DNA of 64,000 nt from Gonocerus acuteangulatus (taxonomy: Eukaryota; Arthropoda; Insecta; Hemiptera; Coreidae): contig OX328123.1 in NCBI GenBank assembly GCA_946811695.1, positions 13,930,162-13,994,161 of the forward strand, written 5' to 3'. The translations under genes and the position numbers were made by a program. Below, piece by piece: positions 53,878-64,000 of the stretch. How positions within the stretch are numbered: the stretch's first letter is position 1; each line of letters opens with the position of its first letter. The notes beneath the pieces are model-generated. The model had not been told where the DNA came from. It saw only the letters and a list, made by a program, of their open reading frames with translations, and did no database searches.

Positions 53878-56800
53878 ATGGGTAATCCACAAAATCAAAC
53901 GTTCAAGAGCTCATTATTGCAGTGGAACTGTAATGGTGCCAATCTCCACCTGGATGACCTTCAAAAGATGATTGATCAAATCAGTCCTTTCTGCATCTGC
54001 CTTCAAGAGACCCACTTTAGACCTTCCGATGTTTTTATTCTTGAAAACTACAGTTCATACAGGTTCGATGACACCACAAAAGAGCGGGCTAGCGGAGGAG
54101 TTGCAGTCTTCGTTCACGATTCAATCGCCTCTAATCAGATAAACCTCCAGACAAATCTCTTCGCTGTCGCTGTGGAGGTTTGGATACCCAAGCACTTCTA
54201 CATTTGTAATATTTACCTCCGTCCAAGTGAAAAACTCGACAAACTCGAATTTATGAACCTACTCCAACAACTCCCCACACCCTGTATATTATTAGGAGAC
54301 GTCAACGCACACTCGAGTCTTTGGGGTTCAAGTAAACAGGACAAACGAGGAGCCATCATTGTCGAAGCTCTCCGTGATAACGATCTACTCATTCTTAATA
54401 CCGGAAAATCAACCCATCTTAGCTCTGCGCATAAAACATTCTCATCTATTGACATAACATGTTGCTCTCCCTCCATCTTCCCCTTCATGTCGTGGCATAC
54501 AATCGATGACTTACACAACAGTGACCACTTTCCAATCATTTCATCCATTAACACTAGTGATAATGGCTTTGCGATGCTAAAGAGGAGATGGCTACTCCAG
54601 AAGGCGGACTGGCCTAAGTTTCAATCCTCAATACGAACAGCTGACTACAGCAACACAAATACTGAAGAACATTGCCGTCTATTCACTAATGCAATATTAA
54701 ATGCTGCTAATATCTCTATTCCAACAAGCCAGAATAAACCCAAACAGAAATGTGCCCCTTGGTTTAATTCCGAATGTCGCGCAGCCATTCAGCTTCGGAG
54801 AAAGTCACTGAAAAAATTCCAGAGAACAATGTCAACCACGAACCTCATAGAATTCAAGAAAGCCAGAGCTCAAGCAAGAAGAATAGTCAAGTGCAGCAAG
54901 GCTGAATATTGGAATAATTACATCGAAGGAATTGACTCAACCACGCCCGCATCTGATATATGGAGGAGAGTGAGAACAATGCAAGGCTCCAGCAGAGAAC
55001 GTCCACTCGTTCTCTCTGTTGACGGTGTACTCACTGCAGATCCCGAAATTATTATCGAAAAGCTTGCGGAAGTTTTCAATGTAGATGACAACTTCTTCAG
55101 TACCAAATTCATCGAACATAAAGAGAAAACTGAAGAAACACCAATCTACTTTGAACCTCAGCACCATACTGAAGACTACAATTTACCCTTCTCCATATGG
55201 GAACTGAAATGTGCCCTCCGTGGTCTTAAGGGCAAATCTTCTGGGCCTGATCTAATAAGCTATGAAATGATTAAGCACTTTAGCTCGAGCACACTGAATG
55301 ATATGCTCGATTTGTTCAATAAAGTTTGGTCGACGGGAGTCATTCCGAGTAGCTGGAAGCAGGCCTTTGTTATCCCCATACCAAAATCAAAAAAAGACAG
55401 AACACTACCAACCAGCTTTCGCCCTATATCACTGACTAGCTGTCTCGGCAAGATCATGGAGAGAATGGTAAATAGGAGACTGCAGTGGGTATTAGAAGCA
55501 GACAATCTTCTAGGCTCTGAACAATCTGCTTACAGAAGTGGGATGTCAGCGATTGATAACCTAGTAATTTTTGAAGCAGAAATACTGAACGCATACATCA
55601 ATAAACAGTATATGATCGCTGTCACGCTTGACATTAAAAATGCCTTTGATTCCATCTGGAGGCGGAGTATTTTGAAGAAACTCCATGAGTGGGATTTCAA
55701 AGGCAACCTACCAGCTTATATAACCAGTTTTCTGAATGATCGTTGTTTCCAAATTTACACAAACGGCACTCTCTCCAGTATGAGATCCTCAAAGTATGGA
55801 GTTCCACAGGGAAGTGCCTTAAGCACAACTCTCTTCAGCATAGCCGTCAGTGAGATACATAAATGTTTTACCACCAATGTCAGAAGCCTAATATACGCTG
55901 ATGACTTGCTCTTTTTCTGCAAATCATCCAATCTCCATTTTATTAAATCAAACATTCAGGCAACAATCTCACGAATTTTTAAATGGTTTGAAGAAAGCGG
56001 CCTGCAGATATCAGTTGAAAAGTCACGCTGTATGCTTTTTACGAGAACTAAGGGCGAGATTGACCTTCCCACCTTTACCTTCGGGCAGACTCCACTCCAT
56101 TAAAGCAACGAAATCCGCCTCCTGGGACTTACATTCGATCGCCGCCTCACATGGGCTCCCCACGTCGTGGATCTTAAGCGGAAAAGCCTAGAGCGGATGA
56201 AGCTGCTACATGTTCTTTCCAAAACCCCGTGGGGATCAACTCGGAAATCCCTCCTAAGAGTGTTTTTGGCCACGGTCTGTTCTAAGATCGACTACGCCAG
56301 TTTCATTTATGGCTCAGCCAAAAAACCCGTTCTTTCCCTTCTTGACTCAGTCCTCTTTTCTGGACTACGCCTTGCTACAGGAGCCTTCCGTTCAACGCCA
56401 ACTTTGAGTCTCTGTGCTGAGTCAGGAATCCCACCCCTGAGCTATCGAAGGCAGAAACTGGCAGTTAAATACATCGCCAAAATTTACACCTCCCCTGGTC
56501 ACCCGTGCTACCCATTTATCTTTAACCCCAAATATATTGACAAATACAGCCGCTCTCCTTCTGCAAGTACTCCTCTAGCACTTCGAATGGATCGTGAAAT
56601 AAGCCTCATCTCCTCTGCAAGACTGCCTCAAAAAGAAGCCTCGCCTAATTCCTCCCCTTGGACCTTCACACCGCCCGATCGTCACATTTTAACTAAAAAC
56701 AAAAATTCTATGACGGACATCGAGCTACGTTCTTATCTGGGCGAATTCTTGAGCAACATCGCGGCGAAGAGGGTATACTTCACCGATGGTTCCAAGACAG

Positions 56801-57533
56801 AATCTTCAACAGCATGTGCAGTGATTGATTCTGACCTTGTTCACAAGTTCAAACTCAGTCCCCAAAGCACCAGCTTCACTGCTGAACTATTTGCTATCAC
56901 CGCAGCCCTGCATCTAGCTATAGAATCCCCAGAGAAGAACATACTTGTCTGTACCGACTCGAGAAGTGCCCTAGAAAGTGTTGAAGACATTTTCACGACA
57001 AACTCCCTTATCTCAAAAATTCTACAGTACACCAGAACTCTCAGAGATAATGGAAAAGTTGTCCATCTAATCAAGCCGCTCGGGCTGCACACAGTTTGAG
57101 CGAGATTACAAGGGTTCCGTTATCTGGCAGTGAACTCGTAGCGCCAGCCATAAGCATAATCGAAGAAGGATGGACAAACACGTGGGCCGAATGCGGGGAG
57201 CAAATACTTAAATACGTCAAGCACGATTCGAGACCCTGGTCCTCCTCAAACAGAACATCGAGAAGAGAGGAGGTTGTTATAGCTCGGCTCAGACTTGGCC
57301 ACTCCAGACTGACTCACGGCTACTTGATGTCTAGAGGAATCCCACCAGCCTGCGGGAGATGCAATCAGCCGATCACTGTAAAACACATATTCGAAGACTG
57401 CTCTCGCTACACGATACTGCTTCAACAGCTGGGAATACCAAGAAACTTGGCGGAAGCTCTGCGGGATGATGGTGAAGCAGTTGATGTTGTTGTAGAATTT
57501 TTAAAAAGGGCGCAGCTATATCTTTTACTATAA
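53878..57533 (+). pseudogene. LINE ORF2 of I element 2, one stop and one deletion
   Basis: Endonuclease with LLQWNCNGAN, LQETH, GDVNAHS, SIDITCC and NSDHFPII; RT with LDIKNAFD, GVPQGSAL and YADD; RNase H with YFTDGSKTE, FTAELFAI and CTDSRSAL. The frame from ATG 53878 ends at TAA 56101-56103, but identical-frame coding resumes at once (NEIRLLGLTFDRRLTW), so this is a single nonsense mutation. Near 57071 the frame jumps from VVHLI to QAARAAHS: about 50 bases are missing, taking the WxPGH loop and the last catalytic positions of RNase H and shifting the frame. The C-terminal knuckle (CGRCNQPITVKHIFEDC) is intact. RT up to 56100 could still be made. Start chosen by comparison with copy 1. Confidence 0.93.
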
Positions 57534-57540
57534 AATATAT

Positions 57541-57599
57541 AATATTAATTAATTGATAAATATTTGTAGGTATGTGTGTATATGTAAATGTATGTTTTT

Positions 57600-57643
<44 letters not shown>

Positions 57644-58349
57644 AACAATAATAATAAATAATAGTAATAGTAAGTATTAGTATAATAGTAATAGTAAGCA
57701 TTAGTATAATATAAGAAATTTTTTAGTATAATATAAGAAAGTTGTTAGTTGTACAGTGTAATCACTAGTATATATCAAAATAAATAAATGAGGAAAATGA
57801 AAATATATATACAAAAAAAAAAAAGTTAAAACAAAAGAAGGAAAAAAAAAAGGGAAAAAGAAGAAGAAAATATTTTTAAAAATATCAAAATAAAATAACA
57901 AAAAATAAATAAAAAATAAATAAATAAAAAAAAAATAAAAAAAAAAAAAATAAAAAAAAATAATAAAAAAATAAAATAAAATGAATAAAAAAAATAATAA
58001 AATAAAACAAAATATATGTTTACATTATATATATTTTTTATTATTTGTACTGTATTTATATATGTACTGTGCACTATACATATATATGTATACTATATTT
58101 ATATAAGTGCAAATATATTTATGTTTGTGTGAATCTGGTTCTTATATCCATGCAATTTTATAACATCAATAATTTCTCTTTTTTTCCAAACTTAGATTCT
58201 CCCAAATACAACTTTAGTAACACAACTCTATCTCAAACACATAATACTGAAAACACTCTCCATCCTAACATTAATCTTGCACAATTAAACACAACAAGGG
58301 CGGAGATGACCAAGCAGTTTTCTGCCCTTAAACTACCTACCAACCCAAC
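57541..58349 (+). other. 3' region of I element 2
   Basis: Poly-T (57601-57640), then TAATAATAAATAATAG repeats, then about 230 A-rich bases, then 300 bases of ordinary composition (58040-58349) including a meaningless 120-codon frame. The last part has no match in copy 1 and could be a separate insertion or 3' transduction. Confidence 0.5.
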
Positions 58350-58371
58350 CCTTCGGAGGAAAGTGCTAAAA

Positions 58372-58440
58372 CCAAGCCAAGGTGCGGGACATGCAACGTT
58401 TCTTTAACTGTAAAACACTTACTCACGGACTGCATAAAAA
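58372..58440 (+). pseudogene. old I-type ORF2 fragment, right half
   Basis: Reads PRCGTCNVSLTVKHLLTDC, the C-terminal zinc knuckle of an I-group ORF2 (compare CQYCNTTLTVKHLLTDC in the intact element). It directly follows the end of repeat A at 58371 and completes the fragment at 50905-50983, about 7.4 kb upstream. A stop follows within a few codons. Its 3' UTR probably continues into 58445-58770, where I recognise nothing. It shows that an I-group LINE was present before repeat A and before I element 2 arrived. No function. Confidence 0.75.
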
Positions 58441-58771
58441 GATAAATTCTACTGCCACCTTATTGAGGACTTAACGGATAACATTGTCACCTACTTGCAG
58501 ACCACGAATACATAAAATTAAATATAGTATTATTAAGGAAAACCAACATTTCTAATTCCAATAAAAATATCTAATCTTTAATAAATAATTAATTTATAAT
58601 ACGTCTCTTTCCTTTTTTTACATTCATTTTTTTATTAGTACTTATTTTAATTTATTTAATTACTTAATTAATTATATTTTTTTATCTTACGACTGGATAT
58701 TATATTATTAGATTATCCTATTATCTGATATTTATTTTAGTTTCTATTGAATTTTCTGATCATCAACATTC

Positions 58772-59042
58772 CATATATGAATATATCCATGCAAAAAGAG
58801 CTTCAGTCCAAAACCATTACTTTTAAGAAAACTAGACTGAAACCCCTTCTGCATGGAATAATAAAATTATGACTATGTTTCTATGGCAACTATGTATTGT
58901 ATTGAAGTCCTTCTAACATAGAAATGTGAAGTTACCTTTAGATACAAAGAATTCATCACTCATACAAACGAAAATATTATCGGAACTCATATTGGGAAAA
59001 AATGGACTGAAGTTCTTTTTGCATGGATCGATTCATATATGC
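58772..59042. mobile_element. MITE with about 40-bp TIRs
   Basis: CATATATGAATATATCCATG...TTCAGTCCA at the left, inverted at 59003-59042 with few mismatches. The interior also has inverted copies of the GAAGTTCTTTTTGCATGG motif. Non-coding. Confidence 0.75.
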
Positions 59043-59261
59043 TATTAAATTATTATTTTCTTATCATTATATGTTTTGTTTTTTTCATCGGAGCAGAAGA
59101 GAGCTTGTGTAGACCTCTTTCAACGTCATTTGAACGTCCTTCTCGCCTTAATCGAGGATGAAATTGGTAGGCCTTGAGCACAGAACCTTCATATTCTATC
59201 CTATCCTATTATTTTACCAGATATACTAATATAAAGAATGTAATAACTAATAAAAAATTCC

Positions 59262-60071
59262 GTCACGCAGGAGCTGCATAACTAAGCACTTTCCTCAGAA
59301 TTTTTTTAGTGTAGACTACATTACTGAATAATTTGCTGTAAATAACCTATATAAATAAAATAAAAACGTGAATAGTTCTGCTCATTTACATTTCTTATGA
59401 GGCCTGTTCAATTATTAATTTTGTAAATAATTTGCTTCCAGAGTTATGTTAATACATGATACTGTACTACTTAATAAATACACAAAAACTTCACATTCCG
59501 TCTTTTGATCTGACGCAGGAACAGGATACAGTCCCCATAGTGGGAGATAGCGCTCCTTGTAGCGCCTTTGCGAACCTACGTCTGGCTGGCTAGTTGTAAT
59601 GAAACAGAGTTTAAAGTAAACCCTCCTTTCCAATAGACCGATTTACTTCATTTTTACAACACTTCTTTCTCATGAGATTCCCACGACGTATACCGCATTT
59701 CGTTACAATACAGCAGAAATTACGACCGTTATGAGTATATTAGTACTTTAGGTCCGGAGTAAACCTTCCTCCAAATAACCCGATTTAGTTTATTTTTACA
59801 ACCCATTTTTCTCTGTTGATTACCACCACGAATACCAAGTTTCGTTGAAATGTAACAAAAATTACGGCTGGCAGTGGCAAATTGGTATTTTGGGTCCGGT
59901 GTAAACCCCCCCTTCTAATGAACCGATTTAGTTTATTTTTACAACGGAATTCTCTCTTTAGATCAAAATAACGAATACCGAGTTTTGTAGATTCGAAGAA
60001 ATTTTTCAAAAATTCCGTCATGAGTCCAACCTCAATAGCTACTTTCCTTCGGAGGAAAGTGCTAAAAATCA
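59262..60071 (-). repeat. repeat family A, copy 5
   Basis: Runs from CCGTCACGCAGGAGCTGCAT to the terminal hairpin and GTGCTAAAA at 60062-60070. Lacks the (TA)n section of other copies. Confidence 0.88.
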
Positions 60072-60556
60072 ATGAATAAAAACGCAGCTAAATCTGCCCT
60101 TCTATTTCTCTTCCTTATGTCTGTATGCCAAAGAATTTCAATCGACCAGAAAACCATTTTGACCAAGTACAACTTAAACAATGTAATGACTTAACTGTGG
60201 ATGAGATTATGTTCTGCTTCAACTAGTACTTTGCTTGAACTGGTTAAACTTTCTTCCAGAGCTATCGAATCCTTAATGAGTTTCGCATAAAAGATATTGT
60301 TGAAGAGGTTCTTAAAACCAGATCAAAGTAATCACTTTCTCGTCCCTATTTCACAAAACCCTGTACATTTCAAAGGATCCAATTTCATAGGCCATTATTT
60401 TATTGATTTAATTAAAGAAATGGACAAAGGAATTTTTGTTGTTGTTTTTTTTTTTAATCTTGGAACGTCCAAACATTTTGTTCTCCTTCATTCACCTGTT
60501 TAGTTGATATCAAAGCAACAAAACAGCGACGAAGCCACGATTTTTATAGTTTTGTT

Positions 60557-60610
<54 letters not shown>

Positions 60611-61110
60611 TATAAATCGTTGTTTGATATATATATAAATGAAAGATCCGTCAAAAAAGATTGATTGTAACTTTAATAGATGGACGTTCTAAAAACAGGA
60701 TCACATGTCTACAATATGAAAATAAAGGCAGGCAATAATGAAGTTCTTGTTTGCTTCATGTTTAGAAAACAATTTGTGTCCTATTTTTTCCGAACAATTA
60801 AACAATTGGAGGTTTTACTTTGAGTTTCATTTCCAGTTTTTTTATCTTCTAGTTTGTGCATTCCGCCTAAATGAATGATTAATTGAACAATATGAAGGAA
60901 CTTTCATTTATTAAGGGGATATAATTCTTTTTTATTTTTATATTTTTCCCTAATTGCTTATAACATGTTTGAAATTACGTTTTATGTTCCTTTTATTTAC
61001 ATAAACACACAAATAAACAGAAATGGACCTCATTGGCAGAGAGTTGACATTCATAACAATAATAGTCAAAAACAGTTTCAATCACCAAAACTTTGTTGTT
61101 AGATAGTTAA
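60072..61110. other. (TA)n and non-coding sequence
   Basis: (TA)n at 60559-60616. No recognisable gene or repeat otherwise. Confidence 0.4.
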
Positions 61111-61111
61111 C

Positions 61112-61560
61112 CAATCATCCTAATCCTACAGCCCAATCCTTATCCAGCACCAATCATCCTTCCTCTCCACCAAGACGTCTTAATAGGATGTGGCCTCGAG
61201 ATCTATTAAACATGTGAAGTGCTGTGAAGTGAAAGAATAATAACAGTGATCAAAATTAGTATGTGATATTTTCTTGTATTGTATATTATTATATTCTAAT
61301 GTCTGAGAGTGATATCAATGGATATTTTCTCTCCTCAAGATATCATTGCCTACGTCTCATCACCTCTCTCCCGGCTGGAGGCAAGGGATGGTTCGATGGT
61401 GAAAGGTAGACCAGGTCATCAGTATGAATCCTAAGAAGGTATTCGGCTGACAACCTGCTGTACCCGAGACCTGGCTAATTCTGTCATCACATTACACAAT
61501 ACAATGTAAATTGTAGATTGTAATATACCTGTAAATAAAATAAAATAAAAATAAAAAGAT
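61112..61560 (+). pseudogene. Jockey-type LINE 3' end
   Basis: The plus strand reads NPTAQSLSSTNHPSSPPRRL and NRMWPRDLLNM followed by the stop at 61219: the last 35 or so residues of a Jockey-clade ORF2 (compare PRRPKRLWPRDQL at 40.6 kb). A 300-base 3' UTR and an AAATAAAATAAAATAAAAAT tail (61535-61558) complete it. The insertion is severely 5'-truncated. No target duplication was established. Its sequence is nearer the scrap at 3945-4262 (both have LNRxWxxDLL) than the other Jockey copies, implying at least two Jockey subfamilies here. No function. Confidence 0.75.
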
Positions 61561-61849
61561 AGTTACATTTCTGGATGGTTGACAATTTTCAAATATGCAT
61601 TCAAGCCATCTATTTACAGTACATTAAAATAATTTACTTATGTCTAGTGTAATTCTACTTGACAATGAAGTAATAATATCTCCACTTTTGTTGTATTCTA
61701 GTTTAATCATGAAGGAAGGATACTCACAAAACTTTGTAACATTTAGAGTCTTATCTACATGCGAGCTGACCTTCAATAAGTTGAGTCCTTAAAACGACTT
61801 TTTAAAAAATTTAATGAAACGTTGAAAAAAAAAAAATGTGCACAAGCAG

Positions 61850-62020
61850 AGAAAATTGGAGTTGTGCTATAAAAGACACGTGTTTTTCTAAAGTACCTTT
61901 AGAACGGCCTGTGCCTGAAACGGAGTGAGATAGAAATGTGTGGTTGTCGATATTGAATTACGGTTTCTGTCTAGTTTCACCCTCTGAAGGATCGCCATAA
62001 ATTTGTGATACACTCTATTT
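61850..62020 (+). repeat. family E fragment
   Basis: GAGATAGAAATGTGTGGTTG, GTCTAGTTTCACCC and GTGATACACTCTAT match the right arm of the element at 33879-34786. Confidence 0.7.
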
Positions 62021-62159
62021 ATAGTTATATTTAATTAATTGTTAATTAGTCATATTCTCTGATAATTTTTGTTACTTTTTCGTTTTTACATTGTCGTCTT
62101 TTAGTCATAATACCTAGTTTTTATTAAAAATTGCTCTCTTTTTTTGCAATATAGCTGTT

Positions 62160-62870
62160 GTTATATGAATTTGTAGGAAAGGGGGAGTGTAAGTTTGTGG
62201 AAAGTAGAAAACTGACTCACTGACCTATTATCGCCCAGCCCAGACCACTTGACAGAAAAATTTGATATTTTGCATGGGCACTCCCTTTGGGATGTAAACA
62301 CTCGCTAAGAAAGGTTTTTTTGATATACAAATGTTTAAGTGCTTTTAGAGGGGTTTGGATTTTTAGTTTAAAGAGAGCATGCTCGCCTAGGAGGATAACA
62401 GAACAGCTGTTACCGTACTGTATCGATCTCTTAGTATTATTTTTAATTGAGGTTAATTTCAACTATGATGGCAGTCCTTGAATTACTAGAAGTTGTGTAG
62501 AGTTTACGCTTTACCTGGTGATGGTCCATCCAACGTAATAATATCTCTAACCCTTGCACAGCCTCCTCACCCATCAGCATCCACAGTCAGAACACTTCTG
62601 CGTAATGCACGCAAATATAATGGGTATTTCAAAATGACATATGAGAAACATAAATTTTAACGTACATTCATTATTGACAACGAAATTTAACCTGTACTGG
62701 TTAACACTTGACACTGGTCTGGAGCACCTCAAGTGTCAACAAACATTATACTTTGATTACTTATCAATTGATGTATAACATCACGTATAGTATGAAGGGG
62801 ACCATGCTATAATAAACTGTATATTGATGATACATTATTTAACGCAATTTATAAATATAAAAAATATATA
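62160..62870 (-). repeat. repeat family F, copy 2 (empty site)
   Basis: Minus-strand match to 20112-21200 without the LINE insertion; the corresponding undisturbed site is at about 62543-62555. Confidence 0.85.
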
Positions 62871-62998
62871 CATAAAATCCTGACATGAATGCTAATTTAG
62901 GAAAGCACACCCTAACTGAGAGGTATTGGATGTATATTCCTGTTGCATGTTTACAAGGTAGGGCACCGACGTCCATGCGGGTTCGTTTTTAAACAAAT

Positions 62999-63735
62999 AT
63001 ACAGGGTGTCCCAGCATATGTGTCCACCCCCTTTTCCTCCTAGAGTTGTTGGAATTTCTAAATGAAACTTGGTAGGAAAATCCTCACTGGTTGAAGGAGG
63101 TTGATCACCAGCATAGGTTCTCGGTAAATGTATGATGCGGGATTTTCGGACAATACGTAATTGGCCCTCATTTCTTTCAAGAGAGACATACGGGAGAAGT
63201 TTCTTGTAATTTTTTGACAAATACTCTACCCACATTATTGGAAGATATTCCACTGCAACAGCGATGTAACATGTACATACAACGTGACGGTTGTCCCACA
63301 CATTTTTCTTTGATAGTACGGTAAAAACTTCGTCAGTTATTTCCAGGTATTACATGCAACTTTTATAAACTTATGAAGCATTATTTAAATTTATTATTAT
63401 TATTTAAATTTATTTATGATCTAATTCAATTTTATTACTAATTTCGGTACTTTCTTCCCTTCTCCCACAGATCGCTGTACAGGTCGTGGGATGGGGGTAG
63501 AATGGCCGCCTAGATCACCTGATTTGACGGTCATGGACTACTATCTGTGGGCTAGATTAAAAGCCCTGGTGTACCATCAATGGCCCCAAAATAAAGAGGA
63601 CATGATGGATCGGATAACTCGGTCAGTTGCACAATTAAAAATAGATGAGATTTTAAATGCATAGGATGATTTCCCGAACAGACTTGTGCAATGTAATAAT
63701 GATGAAGGTGGACATTTTGAACATTTAAAATGATT
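62999..63735 (+). mobile_element. mariner-like element, left part
   Basis: Left terminus TATACAGGGTGTCCCAGCAT. Transposase remnant follows at 63470-63735. The right terminus is not seen before the window ends. The segment between is non-coding on the plus strand. Confidence 0.6.
63470..63735 (+). pseudogene. mariner-like transposase C-terminal end
   Basis: Reads GVEWPPRSPDLTVMDYYLWA, RLKALVYHQWPQNKEDMMDR and ITRSVAQLKI, then a stop and GGHFEHLK. The WPPRSPDLTxMDYYLW block carries the third catalytic acidic residue of IS630/Tc1/mariner transposases (D in this lineage), and RLV-CNNDEGGHFEHL is the usual C-terminal signature (RxxxCxxxxGxHxEHL). The first two catalytic positions and the DNA-binding domain are not present upstream, and there is an in-frame stop at 63662-63664. 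Linked to the ACAGGGTGTCC terminus at 63000, which this transposon group often carries. Truncated and inactive. Confidence 0.8.
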
Positions 63736-63739
63736 TTCG

Positions 63740-64000
63740 CAATATTTAATGAAGTTAATATTTTTTTTAAAGAATGTAACTTTCTTTGGAAACTGATTAC
63801 TTTTTTTTTAAACAAAGGGAAATTTTTTTTTTAGTTTGTCATTTCATGATATAATAATTTCATATGGAAAGAGCAATTTATTCTGTTCTGTTAAATTTTC
63901 AATCTACAACTTTGATCTTGGTACCAGCTGAAAGGAAAATTAATAGGCTACAACGTTTGTATAGAGGTGTTTTTACGTACAAGGCTTGGTTTCAGTGATA
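63740..64000. other. no recognised gene
   Basis: AT-rich sequence to the window end; may include the rest of the mariner-like element. Confidence 0.35.

Larger units (their letters stand above)
51977..58349 (+). mobile_element. I-type non-LTR retrotransposon, copy 2, damaged
   Basis: Inserted in the terminal hairpin of repeat A: CCTTCGGAGGaTAGT (51962-51976) and CCTTCGGAGGaAAGT (58350-58364) form a 15-base target duplication with one mismatch. Contains a 5' leader, ORF1, a 524-base gap, ORF2, a sense poly-T run (57601-57640), TAATAG-type repeats and A-rich sequence. Its last 300 bases lack a tail, which is unusual. Same general design as copy 1 but distinct in sequence. Confidence 0.82.

Noticed and set aside
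57820..58074. Phe/Tyr-rich membrane-like minus-strand protein
   Set aside because: Arises from A-rich 3' UTR sequence of the LINE.
62951..63301. 116-codon minus-strand protein
   Set aside because: Overlaps the terminus and leader of the mariner-like element; no family resemblance.

Overview
The window looks like intergenic, transposon-packed DNA from an animal, most likely an arthropod and probably an insect. It is AT-rich, full of (TA)n tracts, and I could not identify a single ordinary host gene. Nearly everything recognisable is mobile-element-derived: I-type and Jockey-type LINEs with endonuclease/RT/RNase H motifs, Tc1, mariner, pogo and hAT-like DNA transposons, tRNA-headed SINEs, foldback MITEs and satellite arrays. 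The species cannot be named from this alone.

Layout. 1-4.3 kb: a tRNA-headed SINE with an inverted partial copy, a decayed Tc1 transposase, a dispersed repeat (family B) and a Jockey scrap. 4.4-10.4 kb: repeat C next to a complete-looking I-type retrotransposon on the minus strand (ORF1 gag-like, ORF2 with endonuclease, RT and RNase H, both open). 12.7-17.1 kb: a TTAA-flanked element holding a hAT-like MITE, then a TIR element with a duplicated left end and a 19-copy, 85-bp satellite with higher-order structure near its right end. 17.4-25.7 kb: foldbacks, SINEs with clear target duplications, an RNase H LINE scrap inserted in a repeat whose empty counterpart lies at 62.5 kb, a pogo remnant, and a Jockey inserted in the GTAA tail of another LINE. 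26-35.8 kb: fragments of mariner, I and RNase H LINEs, plus repeats B and E.

36-39.6 kb holds the most interesting item: a 2.49-kb element with about 110-bp terminal inverted repeats and a TAA target duplication, confirmed by an empty-site paralogue in the window. It sits inside repeat A and carries one gene (about 570 codons, two single-base lesions) of a widespread, functionally unassigned animal protein family with an N-terminal zinc-binding region and a D...D-CxxC...E pattern that may be a transposase. 40-48.6 kb: Jockey copies, repeats A and D, a 24-bp minisatellite, and an internally deleted mauritiana-like mariner with perfect 33-bp TIRs, next to an 11-copy 30-bp array made from its own terminus. 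49-58.4 kb: a hAT MITE, then a three-level nest in which an old I fragment is split by repeat A, itself split by a second I-type element (about 6.4 kb, broken by one stop and one deletion). 58.5-64 kb: MITE, repeat A, Jockey 3' end, the empty-site repeat F and the start of a mariner-like element running off the window.

The genes do not form a host pathway. They record successive insertions: old LINEs, then repeats A, C, D and F, then younger LINEs, SINEs and the TAA element. Retroelement genes work in pairs (ORF1 as RNA chaperone, ORF2 as endonuclease/RT), and the SINEs would need LINE machinery in trans. All calls come from reading the sequence by eye; coordinates of repeat boundaries are approximate unless a target duplication is stated.
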